A stretch of 64,000 nt of DNA from Phallus indusiatus (taxonomy: Eukaryota; Basidiomycota; Agaricomycetes; Phallales; Phallaceae), in the NCBI GenBank assembly GCA_027605045.1, contig JAQFWX010000018.1, positions 806,001 through 870,000 on the forward strand, written 5' to 3'. The notes beneath the pieces were generated by a model. It saw only the letters and a list, made by a program, of their open reading frames with translations. It had not been told where the DNA came from and did no database searches. Below, one piece after another: positions 45,001-56,686 of the stretch (position 1 is the first letter of the stretch; every line of letters begins with the position of its first letter). A program made the translations under genes and the position numbers.

Positions 45001-48000
45001 TCAAGGATGGATCGCTTATTTCGCTTTCGACATCATCTACTTCAGGTATGGGGGGTATATCCTGGACTAGAGTCGATGCACCTGTCGCCTTCTCCTTGAG
45101 ACTCTCTTCTAGGGTGCTGATTTCCGCTTCTCGCTCCTTCAATACTTCTTGTAATCTCATGATCTCCTTTTCCAGGCTTGCTACGGAGCGCTCTGTACTA
45201 GGCGAGTCCAACAACGGTGAATACGATGCCGATCTTGAAATAGTCGATAGACGTGCAGTGTTCGGTATCGTCAGACTATCCGGGCGACCGTTCAGAGAAT
45301 GCTTGGATAAGCGCGCCGATGAGAGCTCCTGAGAAAGCGATTGCGATTGCGATAGCGACCTCGCGTGGAGCGACTCGGTCGAGGCCGCCTGCCTGAAAAA
45401 AGACCGTCGCCCGTCCGATCGAGGGGAGCGAAGGCCACTTCCCGTAGTCAAACGCCTTCGAGGGGTAGAAGGCACGTCGGAACCATCGTCAGATGGTTCT
45501 CTCTGAGAAGACGCCTGTAGTTTCAATTCCTGAATTTGAGATGCCAAGTCTGAAATTTCTCGTAAAGCATCCCGGTATTTATCGGTGACGTTGGTCAAAT
45601 CAGCCAATGTGGCTTGATGAGTTTCTCGAAGAGAGGTCAGTTGCTCTTCGGTATTCAGAGATCCATGCAAATCATTTTCTTTATCAGAGGTGCTTTGGAG
45701 ATCGATTTCCAAGCTCCTCCTTGCCTTTGCAACGTCTTCAGCAACATCGCCGAGGCGTTCACGATCTTCATTGGCTGATTTGCGTTTCTCTTCCCACATT
45801 TCCAGCTGCTTTTCCAATTCCTTGAGTTTGGCTTCACGGTCCTCTAAATCAGCCCGCCAGGCCGCTCCGTCAGAAGTGATTTCTTCCAGCCTTTTCTGTA
45901 AGGTTTCCGCCACCTCAGCTCGAACTTCAACGTCGTATTCGAGCTGTTGAACACGTTCTCTGAGCGATAGAACCGTTTCATCATTCCGGGAAAGTCTTTG
46001 CTCCAGATCTACAATATAAGCTGCCGAATGAGATTCGGCATCCCTACACTGTTGAATTTCGCGCCTAAGGTCCGCCACTACTGAGCTTGAACTCGAGCTT
46101 TTCTCTTCATAAACTTTGATTTTTTCCTCCAGGTCTCGAATGTAGGCCTACAAGATGCATTGAAAGAGACGTCGTTATAATTATTCAAAGCTTACTCACC
46201 TCTGTGGATGCTCCCTATCTGACAACTTCATCACCCTAGCACGGAGTTCCTCAAGGTATGATTCGGTCACTGCATGGCGTTCCGCTGTCATCGTAAGCTC
46301 TTCCTCTTTCTCGGAAAGTAAATTGTTGGTATGACGAAGAGCTGCGCGATTGAGGTTAAGCTCCGCTTCCATGGACGCAATCGTTTTTTCGTATTCTTCG
46401 ATAACTGGTCCGACAATTTCCTCGTACTTGCCCGTTCCCGGTATACTTCCACCTATGGCTCTCTGTGACTCGCCTAGTTCTCGACGAAGACGGGTGAGTT
46501 CCTCAGTACGTTGAGTAAATTGTCGTCTTAACTCATCATGTTGGGACTGAAGCTCAACGAATTGTTGTAACGCAATCCGATTTGATCCTTCTTGGTCGAA
46601 GTCGTTATGGGCGTTGTCCGATTCTTCGCTTGGGTTGACGCCGTCCTTTAGAGCCTTCAAATCTCTTCGCAAACGAGTAACCATGTTTTGTAACCATTCC
46701 ACATCATCCCATCCGTCTTCTTTCTCATTGATCACGGCTCTGTTTCGAATATTCCGAGCGCGATTAGCATATTTCAAAGTGTTGACCGTTTCGGCGACGT
46801 TCCATTCAGCAGGACTGACGCATGCTATCATCAGTGTATTAGAATTGCCGCCTAGAGAATCTTGCAGAAGTCGAGTAAGTTTCGAGTCACGATATGGGAT
46901 GTGAGATGCGGTGTGCGACTTGGCCCGAGAGGGGTCACCAAGCGCAGATATAACATTTCCCAGCGCAAGCAATCCGCTATTAATGGATATTCCTTCCTTT
47001 ATGCGTTCTCCAACTGCAGCCGTTCGTTTTAACTGATAGAAAAGTCAAATTTAGATCACGCGTCGAATAAAATCAACGCTACGTACACGTTCGGAACCCG
47101 CGAGGTCAACGAAGTTGAATTTGGAGACAATAGTGACCCACTCTCCAATCTCATCGTCATCTTTATCCTTGCCTGGGGCAGGACTAATCCGACCTCCTAA
47201 AGAACTGCCGGGTCTGTTACCACCAACCCGACTCATCGCAGCGTGAAAACTTGGTGTTGGAGGTCTACCCGTAGGCGAGTTTACACGGGGAAGAGAACTA
47301 GTGTTATACTGTGAGCCAGGGCGACCCAAACGAGAGGGGGAACGGCCGGGCGGTAAGGGAGACGAACTTCGCGGTGGTAATCCGGAGCCAGTAAACTTTT
47401 TTTGAGTGAGTGTTAATGAAAAGATTGCGTGTGAACGAGAGGACTGAGAATTCATGTCTGTTTCATTGGTCCTTCGTATCGAAGTTCCTTGTTTGATGAG
47501 ACTATGCAGATAATGAATGATGTCAATTTCAAATCGATCTTCTGCTGCAGAAGCTGCTTAAAAAAAACACACCTCATGACTTCATTGACATTGCGAACCG
47601 AGACTTCGCGCAAACCATTCCATATAATATTACCGTCTTTATCTTCTCGGATCTGAACCTCTCTTTTGATAGCTTCATCGGCAAGTAAGTCAATCAGGTC
47701 TTCATTATAAATTTCGATAAATGAGCCTTTTAGAGTGTACGTCCAGCCAACCCCGCGTTCTTCCTTGATCTGACGCGCTCGTTCGAAGATTTTGGAAAGC
47801 GACCTGGGTATGATTCCCATGCCATTGTCTGGGTCCGAGGGGTCTGCATCCAGATCAACACCAGTCATCGAGTAAGTCTTCCCAGAAGAAGTTTGACCAT
47901 AAGCCAAAATTGTACAGTTAAATCCTTGCAAGAATCTGGAAATAAGAGGCTCAGCGGTGGTTTGGAATAAGGCATGCTGAGATGTCGATGGTGGGTGAAC

Positions 48001-48311
48001 CTGGTCAAAAGTAAAAAATTGTTTTTTCGACTGGTTGGAGTTGGAGGACGAGGGCTGAGAGGGGCTATTTGGAGCAGGGTTGCCGGGTGCAGACTGAGCA
48101 GAGTCAACTTGGACAGTTGTTGCAGAGGCAGCCTGCACCACCGTTCTCTGAAATCGGGCTGGTATAGAAATGGTATCATGGCTTGTTGTGGGCCGAATAC
48201 GAACCGCTAAAAACACGGGTATCGAAAAGGATTGGCACACACAAAAAGACAGCACAACATAAGATACATACCAACTTGCACGGAAGTTGTGTTCCCAGAT
48301 GGCGGGGCCAT
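42082..48311 (-). CDS. Giant kinesin-4-like motor protein with long coiled coil
   Basis: N-terminal kinesin motor, roughly 1,900 aa in total. Motor motifs in order: [32 protein letters not shown], the P-loop [37 protein letters not shown], switch [16 protein letters not shown], switch [72 protein letters not shown] and [16 protein letters not shown]. An insertion of about 90 Ser/Pro/Gly/Arg-rich residues sits between switch I and switch II (47100-47390). The rest is almost all heptad-rich coiled coil with repeated EHE/EEH spacing, plus a Ser-rich patch near 45200-45450, a polyproline patch ([18 protein letters not shown]) near 42700, and an end reading [10 protein letters not shown]. Best match in memory is kinesin-4/KIF4-KIF21 type. 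Confidence 0.88.
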
Positions 48312-48582
48312 ACCGGGGCGTCGTGAAGTCAAGAGACGAGGGCGGACTTTGCGACTAGACTAATGTTTACCTAATCCGTCTAATTTCGGCTTTCTCATCA
48401 GGTTCGAAGCTCCATATGCAACTTCTTGCACACGCGATTTTCGTACATATATAAAGCAAAAAGCAACCTTCTTTTTTCAAAAAAAAAAAGACGCAAGGGC
48501 GTGCGCCGTTTTGTTCAACTTCTTTGCGACGAAGGCACAGCAATTAAATAGTTGGTCTGTTAAATAGACTCCTTTCAAGTTG

Positions 48583-49943
48583 TCATTGCAAACACTGATT
48601 TTTTGGCCCTGATCCTGACAACCGCATCAAGTGATTTAAAATGTTTTCATCCAGCTCTTTCCATTTTTTTAGCCGTTGAATGCTCTTTGGCCCTACATCA
48701 ATCACAGAGATTTTGCGCTTCTCTTCTTTGTCCAGCCCGCCGATGATGACGGAGCAGTCTTTGAAAGTCGCTGAGAGCAGATAAGCAAGCAGCGATTGCC
48801 GAAGCGTGAATTCCCCTTCTCCCCCTTGAAGATAGAGTTCGATGAATTCTCTGAATTCGACGATGCTAGGTTCGGGCTCACCGCACCCCAGTGCCAACCC
48901 GGGGTGAGAAAGATTCCACAGCCGAGTCAGGCCTTCGATATCAAGGGGATCTAATGTTTTCTGCAAACGGCGAATGATGTCAAAAATATCAGTTTCTAAT
49001 ATCTGGTTGAGGAGACGTTCGACGAGGGCTGAGCCTATGTCTGAAATACTGGCGTCTTTGGTGCAGAATAAGAGTTCAGATAAGCTCCCGTCAGTCAAAT
49101 TCTGAGAGGAAGAATTGTAAAAAAAAATGGAACTCAAACGTAAGTATGATAACAGAACTGACAGTTGGTGAATTGATTAACCTTCCGTCATGGAAGATTC
49201 GCAAATTGTTTATTTGGCCATCCATCGACAGCCACGATGTCCAAAGACCGTGAAGATAACTTCGAATACGCCCCTTGTCTCCAGAAAATAAATCTAGGGG
49301 ACAAAACGCTTCCTCAACGTTCGAGACGTTCATGTGTTTGTAATATCGGTGCATGCAAAACCGGCAATATCTTGTTTTGAGCGGAAGTGTTTCAGGGGAG
49401 AGCAAAGCTGGTGCTGGAAGGAACCCCCATTTTGGCTTAGCAGCTCAAAGTCGCAATTAGCACCACAAATTGGAAATTCAAAAATGGCGGATCCACCTTA
49501 ATTTCCACAGCCAACCCATTCTCTACCAAATTCGTAGCGAGAGCTGCCACTCGCTGGTTCGTGTCTACAGACTGTTGTTGTCGTTTCCGGATATCAGAGC
49601 GAAATGGTTCGACGGCTATGGCAAGTCTGCAAAGCCATTCACTTGTGACGTCAACTGACTGCACATCGGGAAGGTAATGCCCAGGCAACAATTGCGAAAT
49701 GACTAGTTTTTGAAAAACGACTGAAGGGTCTTGGTCATCCTGTGGATTTTCAAACGTATCCGGGGTTCCGGGAACTCTGGAATCTAATCGATGCAGTGCC
49801 AAAGTCTTGCGTATTCGAAGGACCTTGCCGCTGCATACTGGATGCTGTTTGCCAACGTAGGCGAACAAGATGGATGCACCACCTTCTGAGAGATAAGACC
49901 AGTCCCGTTCAGCGTGAGTTTCGGTTAAATTGAAGTGACACAT
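48583..49943 (-). CDS. IPK1: Inositol-pentakisphosphate 2-kinase
   Basis: Makes phytate (InsP6) from InsP5, a cofactor in mRNA export and phosphate signalling. The ATG at 49943 gives MCHFNLTETHAERDWSYLSE, with the family N-lobe SYLSEGGASILFAYVG. Then come SGKVLRIRKTL, FQKLVISQLLPGHYLPDVQS and GLAVEIKPKWGFLP, the EIKPKWGF motif being completed across an intron. The CX2CX..H-like segment TRYCRFCMHRYYK, GRIRSYLHGLWTSWLS, INNLRIFHDGRLI and FTLRQSLLAYLLSATFKDCS follow, and the catalytic-end motif ISVIDVGPKSIQRL. Translation could not start at the in-frame GTG 13 codons upstream in a normal eukaryotic gene. Three or four introns. It diverges from arginase, with 216 bp between ATGs. Confidence 0.9.
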
Positions 49944-50159
49944 GTTCGATAGTTCATTCGTGTGCCAAGGCACTTTTGCCACGAATACCCAGGAGATTAT
50001 AATTGAAGCAAGGCCATCGTTGCCAATTCAATCCGGCAATGATCCGTGAAAGTTGGACATAGGCGCCCAACACAACTTCGTGACATCACTCTGTATTATA
50101 AGCTCTCGTTGTTTTCTCTCCTTTCTCTTTCATCAGGTTGTCTGGCAATTCTGTAAGAC

Positions 50160-51604
50160 ATGTCATCTCACCTTCGTTTTATTCCAGAACCCAGAACAGT
50201 CGCAGTAGGTTTTAAGGCTCGTTTTTGCGTCGCTCTTTGCTTATATGCTTTCCTTCGGATCATGTAGATCGTAGGATGCCCTTTCAGGTGGGTTGGTATT
50301 CCGCAAAAGACGTCTGTCTAATCTTTTTCTTTCAGTGGTGGACAGGCAAGTTTGATCCAATGATTGTCATCGTAGAAACAAACTCCTTCTTCGAATAGGA
50401 CAAACCTGGTGTCGATCATGGTCCCATTCATTTGGTCAATGCCAGAATTATCGATCAACTCAAGGACCTTGGCTGGAAGGTTGAGTTTGGAGGCCATCAC
50501 CAATTCGAGGAAATCACCGCAGAGAGTGATCCTCCGCTTGGTAAACTAAAGAATCCTCGTCTGGTTTCTCGTGTCACGAAGGCCGTTTCGAAGGCCGTGG
50601 GTGACCATGCAAAGGCGAGGAAATTGGTATTAACCCTAGGCGGCGATCACAGTCTCGTATTTTCTTTTTCTTTTATTTTCTCACATTTTTTTCTAAATTT
50701 GTCTTCCGCAGGCTATGGGAACCATTTCGGGTACCTTTAGGTATGCACTATGTCTACACTAGTATATGCACATTCAAATCAATATGGGCAGTCAATTTCC
50801 TAACGCAACTGTAACTCAACTCCTTCCCTCTTCCCCTTTTTTCAGCTTCTCAAGTACTTTTCAGGTCGTTTGGGTAGATGCACATGCCGATATAAATACT
50901 CCGAGCACTACTGATTCCGGTACGTGGTGAATACGGAGTCACAAGAACGAAGATCATGAACTATTTTCTCAGGAAATATCCATGGAATGCCCGTCTCATT
51001 CTTGTTAGGCTTGACTAAAGCTGAAGATACTCCCACCTTAACATGGGTACCTCCGGTTTTAAAGCCTGCAAAGATCGTATATATCGGACTCCGTGACGTA
51101 GATCCTGGCGAGAAAAAAATTTTGAAGGACCTAGGTATCAAAGCCTTCAGCATGTATGAAGTGGATAAATACGGTATAGGGAAAGTCGTTGAAATGGCAC
51201 TTGACCATGTTAACCCGAAACGTGATCTGCCCATTCACTTGAGCTTTGACGTGGATGCCTTAGACCCTTCAGTCGCACCAAGCACAGGAACACCGGTATG
51301 AACTCCAACGATTACATACTAGCACGTAAAGGTTATTAAATTCCTCATTAGGTTCGTGGTGGCTTGACGTTCCGGGAGGGTCATTATATTTGCGAAGCTC
51401 TTTATGAAACCGGTCTATTGGTAGGGGTAGACCTGATGGAAGTTAATCCTACTCTTGCAGATCCCGTCTCAGTCGAACAAACGGTGAAGGTTGGCTGTTC
51501 ACTAATCCGGAGTGCATTAGGTATGTTTTTTGAATATTCGAATGATATCTCTACAAGGGTAAATATTATAAATAGGGGAGACTCTGCTGCAGACGAAGCT
51601 CTAG
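50160..51604 (+). CDS. CAR1: Arginase
   Basis: Hydrolyses arginine to ornithine and urea; manganese enzyme of nitrogen catabolism. The model begins [20 protein letters not shown], then [20 protein letters not shown]. Mn-binding motifs are [28 protein letters not shown] with [15 protein letters not shown], and [20 protein letters not shown]. The C-terminus is [37 protein letters not shown], then an intron and ETLLQTKL with stop TAG at 51602-51604. Seven or so introns; one is GC-AG (50346-50398). The join before [11 protein letters not shown] keeps a short FSFSSTFQ segment, slightly unusual but in frame. Confidence 0.93.
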
Positions 51605-52061
51605 ATCTAATAACTCATACCCTTCGGTGGACACCCCAAACCATGCACTATCAAAGACTACACTTTCTCGAATACAGAATTTTCATGATTTCCAATTGTA
51701 ATTTAGACGTTTGATCATATAATACGAATTAACTTAGACCTTTAAGAACTCAAAGCCAACTGAATCATAATTTGTTATCTTTCTTGAGTGTATAATACAT
51801 TACATGCATTACATTAATAGTTGTTTCCCACAATTGAAGCTTTTACTTCCTTATAAAACCTACGACTGTTCCGGCAACTTGCCGATATCTCTAAGATGTC
51901 GAGCCTTTTTCAATTCAAAATGTCCATGGTCAGAACCATGACCATACAACCCGAAAACACTGTACATACGTACATATAATGCTTGATAGTAGCGGTTATT
52001 TTTACTTTATAATGTGGATTGTATGTAGTTATATCAAACATTGAATAATTTCATGACATAC
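51605..52061. other. Convergent 3' flanks of arginase and isovaleryl-CoA dehydrogenase
   Basis: About 455 bp of AT-rich sequence between two convergent genes; probable 3' UTRs. No gene recognised. Confidence 0.45.
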
Positions 52062-53911
52062 TCATTTACGGGCAAAATCGTTATTAAACTCGCGCCCTAT
52101 CAACATGCGCCGAATTTCCTGGGTCCCCGCACCGACAGCATATAACCGTGAGTCTCGTAAAATTCTTCCCACAGGGTAATCGTTGATATATCCATTTCCC
52201 CCCAAACATTGCATAGCTTCTAGTGCCACCTCGATGGCACGTTCTGTAGAATACAGAATTGCTCCGGCACAATCCTGAAAATAATAAATAATAAACTATC
52301 GATCTGGCATGATTGAGCGGGTGGACAACATACCCTGCGGCTAACCTGTCCTTGGTCGCAAGCCCGAGCCACTGCATATACATAAGTTCTACTCGCATTT
52401 AGTTTGGTATACATATCTGTTGATGCATAAAGCGGATTGTTTTTTTTTGTGACATGAAAAATAATATTACCTGCAATTTTTCCTGAAGACATGGAGTGTT
52501 GATGAAAATTCACGAAAATAAGGCGCGAGTACACACACCTTGCATCAACTGGAAAGTACCAATTGGTTGATTGAACTGTTCTCTGGTATGGATATATTCA
52601 ACAGCATAATCAAACGCGGCTTGCATCAAGCTAGGTTGCGAATGGTTATTCTAAAGACGAAATTGCCAGGATGATTGATGATAATACCCGAGTGGTCCAC
52701 CACTGAGAACAAGCCGTTCAAGGTCAAGACCCGACATCAACACACCCGCACCTTTATTGACTTCTCCCAAAACATTCTCTTCTCTTCGATTCAGATGACT
52801 TCAAATGTGATTCAGAAGCAAAACTTACCTTCTGGAATCTCGCAATCTTCAAAAACTAACTCGCAGGTATCACTTCCTCGCATCTGCATTGGTCAGCAAT
52901 TGGGGAAAGTGAAATGTAGGCTAATCTCACTCCAAATTTATCGAGTTTTTGATGCGTTGAGAACCCTTTAAAATCCTTTTCAACGATAAACGCTGTGATA
53001 CCCTTGGAATGCCGTTCAGGTTCGGTTTTGGCGTAGACCACCAATGTAGAAGCAATTGGGCCGTTGGTAATCCTGATCGCAAAATCCAAGATTAGAAAGT
53101 ATCCCTCTTGTTCAAAATATTGAGCCAAATTACCAAAACTTGTTCCCATTCAAAACGTAACCGCCACTTTTTTTCGTGGCCCTCAATTTCATAGACACCA
53201 CATCACTTCCGCTTCCCGGCTCGCTCATTGCGAGTGCACCGACTTTCTTTCCGCTCACCAAGTCGGGTAAATATTTCTCCTTCTGCGCTGGTGTTCCATG
53301 CCGGTGTATCTGGTTGACACACAAGTTAGAATGAGCGACATATGACAATCCAACCGATCCGGATGCCCGCGAAATCTCTGTTATAATAACGAGTGAACAC
53401 TACATATAAACAAATCATGAATTCGAAATACCTTCGGTGGCTATGACGTGTTGAAGATACCCAGAACTTAGTCCACCATACTCCTCTGCAACGGTTATTC
53501 CTACAGCAACTTGTCATTCTCGAGATCGCCAATATTGGTCTATTTTGTTTCAACCTAATAATCCCATCGTTCCTAACTTCTCCCACAAATCCTAACAAAA
53601 CAATCGTGTATCAGCATCCTGAAGCTGGGCGAAGAATGAGGTAGCCAATACCATCGGAAAATTATTACTCTTGTCAGTTTGTTCCGCCCGAGGTGCGATT
53701 TCAGCCTCAGAGAATGCTGTTACTGCATTGCGAAACTAAGGTAGTTGTATTGGTATAAACCGATTGCGAGCTTTCGGCCTCTCACCTCTGTTTGATCCTC
53801 TGTGAGATTCGCGATGTGGGTATTGTAAAAGCTTGCATATCTTCGTTGGGCAGGTTTGTAGTGTGTGATAAGAGAAGTTCCTTGCAGAATCCGTCTTGAC
53901 AGTCTGTTCAT
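52062..53911 (-). CDS. IVD: Isovaleryl-CoA dehydrogenase (mitochondrial acyl-CoA dehydrogenase)
   Basis: FAD enzyme of mitochondrial leucine catabolism. A presequence rich in Arg/Ser is seen ([20 protein letters not shown]). Then TEDQTE and the ACAD N-domain, [112 protein letters not shown], and [15 protein letters not shown] with Glu at the position of the IVD catalytic base. The C-terminal part carries [79 protein letters not shown] and [12 protein letters not shown]. About a dozen introns. The ACAD family is certain; the IVD subtype is strongly supported by the [14 protein letters not shown] context. Confidence 0.9.
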
Positions 53912-54253
53912 TGCGATGGAATTTGATGAAATACGGCGTAAGCCAAGCTAGTCAAGGCTCACTTCAAAGACGACTCCAGCATGTGATTGCGGTAAATATG
54001 GCATGCTCCGGTATTTTTGAATGTCACACTCAGACAGGCGCACCAATTGGCATGCCAAAAAATTACTGAGGCATGCATGAATTAAAAATGACTGGGTATA
54101 CAGTATCTAATTCGTAATATGAAACCGGATATGTAAAAATACAGTAGTTACGAAATTCCCGAATCTGCACAAATCAATATGTAAGACTCTAAAAAAACCA
54201 ACTTTGAAAATGAAGTGTATCGTATAGTATAGCATGAAAACAAGGTTCGTTAA
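53912..54253. other. Intergenic region between the IVD and carboxylesterase genes
   Basis: About 340 bp, AT-rich: IVD promoter side and the 3' flank of the carboxylesterase. Nothing else recognised. Confidence 0.4.
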
Positions 54254-56073
54254 TTATTCATGATTGACTTGGTAATCGAAGGGGACCTGGTCTCCCCAGA
54301 ATGTAGGAACACAAGCACCGACGGGTATAGGTGCTTGTCCACCCAGGTTCAAAGTTTTGGTATCAGAGCTAGTAGTGGTTTGCCATGTAGCGTAGCCCTG
54401 TGCGTTGGGTATCCAGTGCGAATGAAGGCAGAGTACCTTGCCTGTATTTCTTGTGTTAGGGGAATTGATTTTGGTCCCGTACCAAACACAACTTGAATAT
54501 CGTCCTCGTGACAAACAGCGCCGGGTAGGCTACATTCAGGAATATCTTGGTTGGCCGAGTAAGTAAGACCAGCAGTGAATAAACCCGTGTACTGGTTAGT
54601 ACCACCGTGTGCGGCCCAGCCTTTAGAAAGGATCCAATTAGGGCATCGCCAGAGTCCATCTGTGGATATCGTGCCAATGATCGTCCGAAGGTCGACATCC
54701 CCACTGAATTGGTAGAAAGGAGAGGCTAAAACCGTTTCGGTCCGATTTTGGCCAAGGTTTTCCACGATGAAACCTTCAAAAGTTTCTTCTGAAATGGGGC
54801 CATTCGAATCAGGAAAGAAAGAGTAGACGGTAGGATCGGACTCATTTCTAACAGTCGTGACAACGATGGGTTTTAGCTCCGATGCAGGAGGAAACGTGGA
54901 AGGGCTCGTGAGTGTATGCATTATGAACTGACCGTCTGGACTGGGTCTGAGAGGAGACGAGAAGTAAAATTCCGGACCCAAAGTAGGAGCCTCATTGAGA
55001 AGGTTGTTCTGATGGTCAATAAGTGTTTCTACATCCATAGTGTCGGCGCATATGCCTGAGCATCCAAGCTCGGCTACCCAAGCCTCACGAAGAGTACACA
55101 AGGCACCTGAGGTCAAAAATCCATAATCAACGGTGTCAGAGTGAAGCCAGGCATTATTGAATAATGGTAAGGCAGAAGGCGTTCCTAGAAGAGCACGAAT
55201 GATAGACGCTCCACTTGATTGACCAGCTAATGTAAGCTGAGGCGTATCTGGAGTACCACCGAAGCTAGGTAGAACAAGGCGAAGGTAAGTTAGGGCCGTG
55301 ACGACGTCTTGTAAGGCCAGGTTGCTGTTGTCTGAATTAGCCGAAGGGGGTAAGAGACCCAACTAGAAAAGGAAAGGAAAGCCCATTTAGATTCAAAGGA
55401 CAATGTACGACTAGTAAGCGATAACTTACGGTGCCCAAACGATATTGAACCACGGCCACAATCTGGAAAGGATTTTCAGAAAAAGAGTTCACTTTTAAAA
55501 ATAATGACTTGTGAGATACCGAGTTAGTGGCAACCGCTAAATTCGAACCGTCCAAAGCAGGATCTGAAGCCCCGCCAATTATGAATGACCCTCCATGCGC
55601 CCAAGCGATGGTTGGAATACCCCCTGGAGTCGGTTGGGTAACATGCGGGACATAGAGAACAACATATAAACAATCTTCCGACATTTGGGACGGGTCGACA
55701 TTTGACTGTGGGCAAACCGGCGGAAGTGCCGTAGGATTAGGCCTATAACCAAGATACGTATTCGTAAGAACAAAGGGAAAAAAAGTGACATAAGAGCAAC
55801 TTGCGATGAAATCCAAGAGGTAGACATCTCAGGTGGGGACCAACGGTTGGCGGTGGCATACTTGGCCACATAGCGAGTTACACCGCTGTGTGTTGGGGCT
55901 CCAACAACATGACTTACAGAGATGGAATTGGGATCTCTGCGGCATAAGACATCAAGGAAGGGAAGACGACACAAGATGGACGTAATAGAGGAAGGAATAG
56001 ACGAAGAGGGGAGCGGGGAAGCAGCAATGGTGGCGAACGAGAGACCAAACGACAGGGCAGCTAGAAGTCGCAT
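54254..56073 (-). CDS. Secreted type-B carboxylesterase with an apparent one-base frameshift
   Basis: Alpha/beta hydrolase of the carboxylesterase/lipase family with signal peptide MRLLAALSFGLSFATIAASP. Visible: VCPQSNVDPSQMSEDCLYVV, GGIPTIAWAHGGSFIIGGAS (oxyanion HGG), IVAVVQYRLGTLGLLPPSA, the nucleophile elbow LTLAGQSSGASIIRALLG (Ser in GQSSGA), LHSDTVDYGFLTSGALCTLR, SFFPDSNGPISEETFEGFIV and WAAHGGTNQYTGLFTAGLTY. Near 54405-54412 the frame YSAFIRTGYP switches to NAQGYATWQTTTSSDTK, the expected continuation, by one missing base. Read as given, the protein ends early in THRATLHGKPLLALIPKL (stop 54349). No intron with a legal pair of sites explains the switch. Four or five short introns elsewhere. 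Either an assembly indel or a mild loss-of-function allele. Confidence 0.85.
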
Positions 56074-56686
56074 CGCGTAATTGCGCTTATCCTCTGAAGA
56101 ACTCGCAGAGTATATTCAGTTAGGAATATATATTATATATATATAAGAAAAACGAGAGACGGTGAAGTGGTGAATGTTGGGAATACTAGGAACTTGAAAT
56201 TTGAAGGGCCAAATAACAAATAGGCACACCACTTATTGTTGTCTGCGCGTTCCTGCTGCTTCCCTTTGTCCCCCTCATGGCATCTTGTCGGAATTTTTCC
56301 CAGGCTGGCCCTTGTCATACGCGTCGTGGGCTAATGACATGCATATCTTCTCGGGATCTTTCCTCATGGAGCCCCTGCCCATTGTAGAATAGGTGACTTT
56401 CAAGCGGCATTTTCAGAGTTCACTGCGCAGATCAACTAGGTCAATCAACCAGCAGGATATAATTATCCTAGTTTGCAAAGGGACAAGAGGAACACGACAT
56501 AGATCACACCCCCCTAATTGTAATTCCATGCACTGCGGGACATCTCCATGTTGATCAATACTGAAAGTAAACGTGCAGGACTCTGCAGGACTCAGGCCAT
56601 TCGATACTCAGATGACAAATCAGGAATCCGCGTGCATACTCTTTTTTCACGCTCCGACAGTGGACGGCCTCGACACCTGAGCGTGA
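56074..56686. promoter_or_regulatory. Divergent promoter region of the carboxylesterase and MRP51
   Basis: About 610 bp between divergent genes. A TA-rich stretch at 56111-56147 lies 40-75 bp upstream of the carboxylesterase ATG and could act as its TATA element. No gene recognised. Confidence 0.4.

Noticed and set aside
49943..49982. A longer IPK1 start at an in-frame GTG
   Set aside because: Eukaryotic nuclear genes rarely start at GTG, and the ATG at 49943 leaves the whole conserved N-lobe intact.
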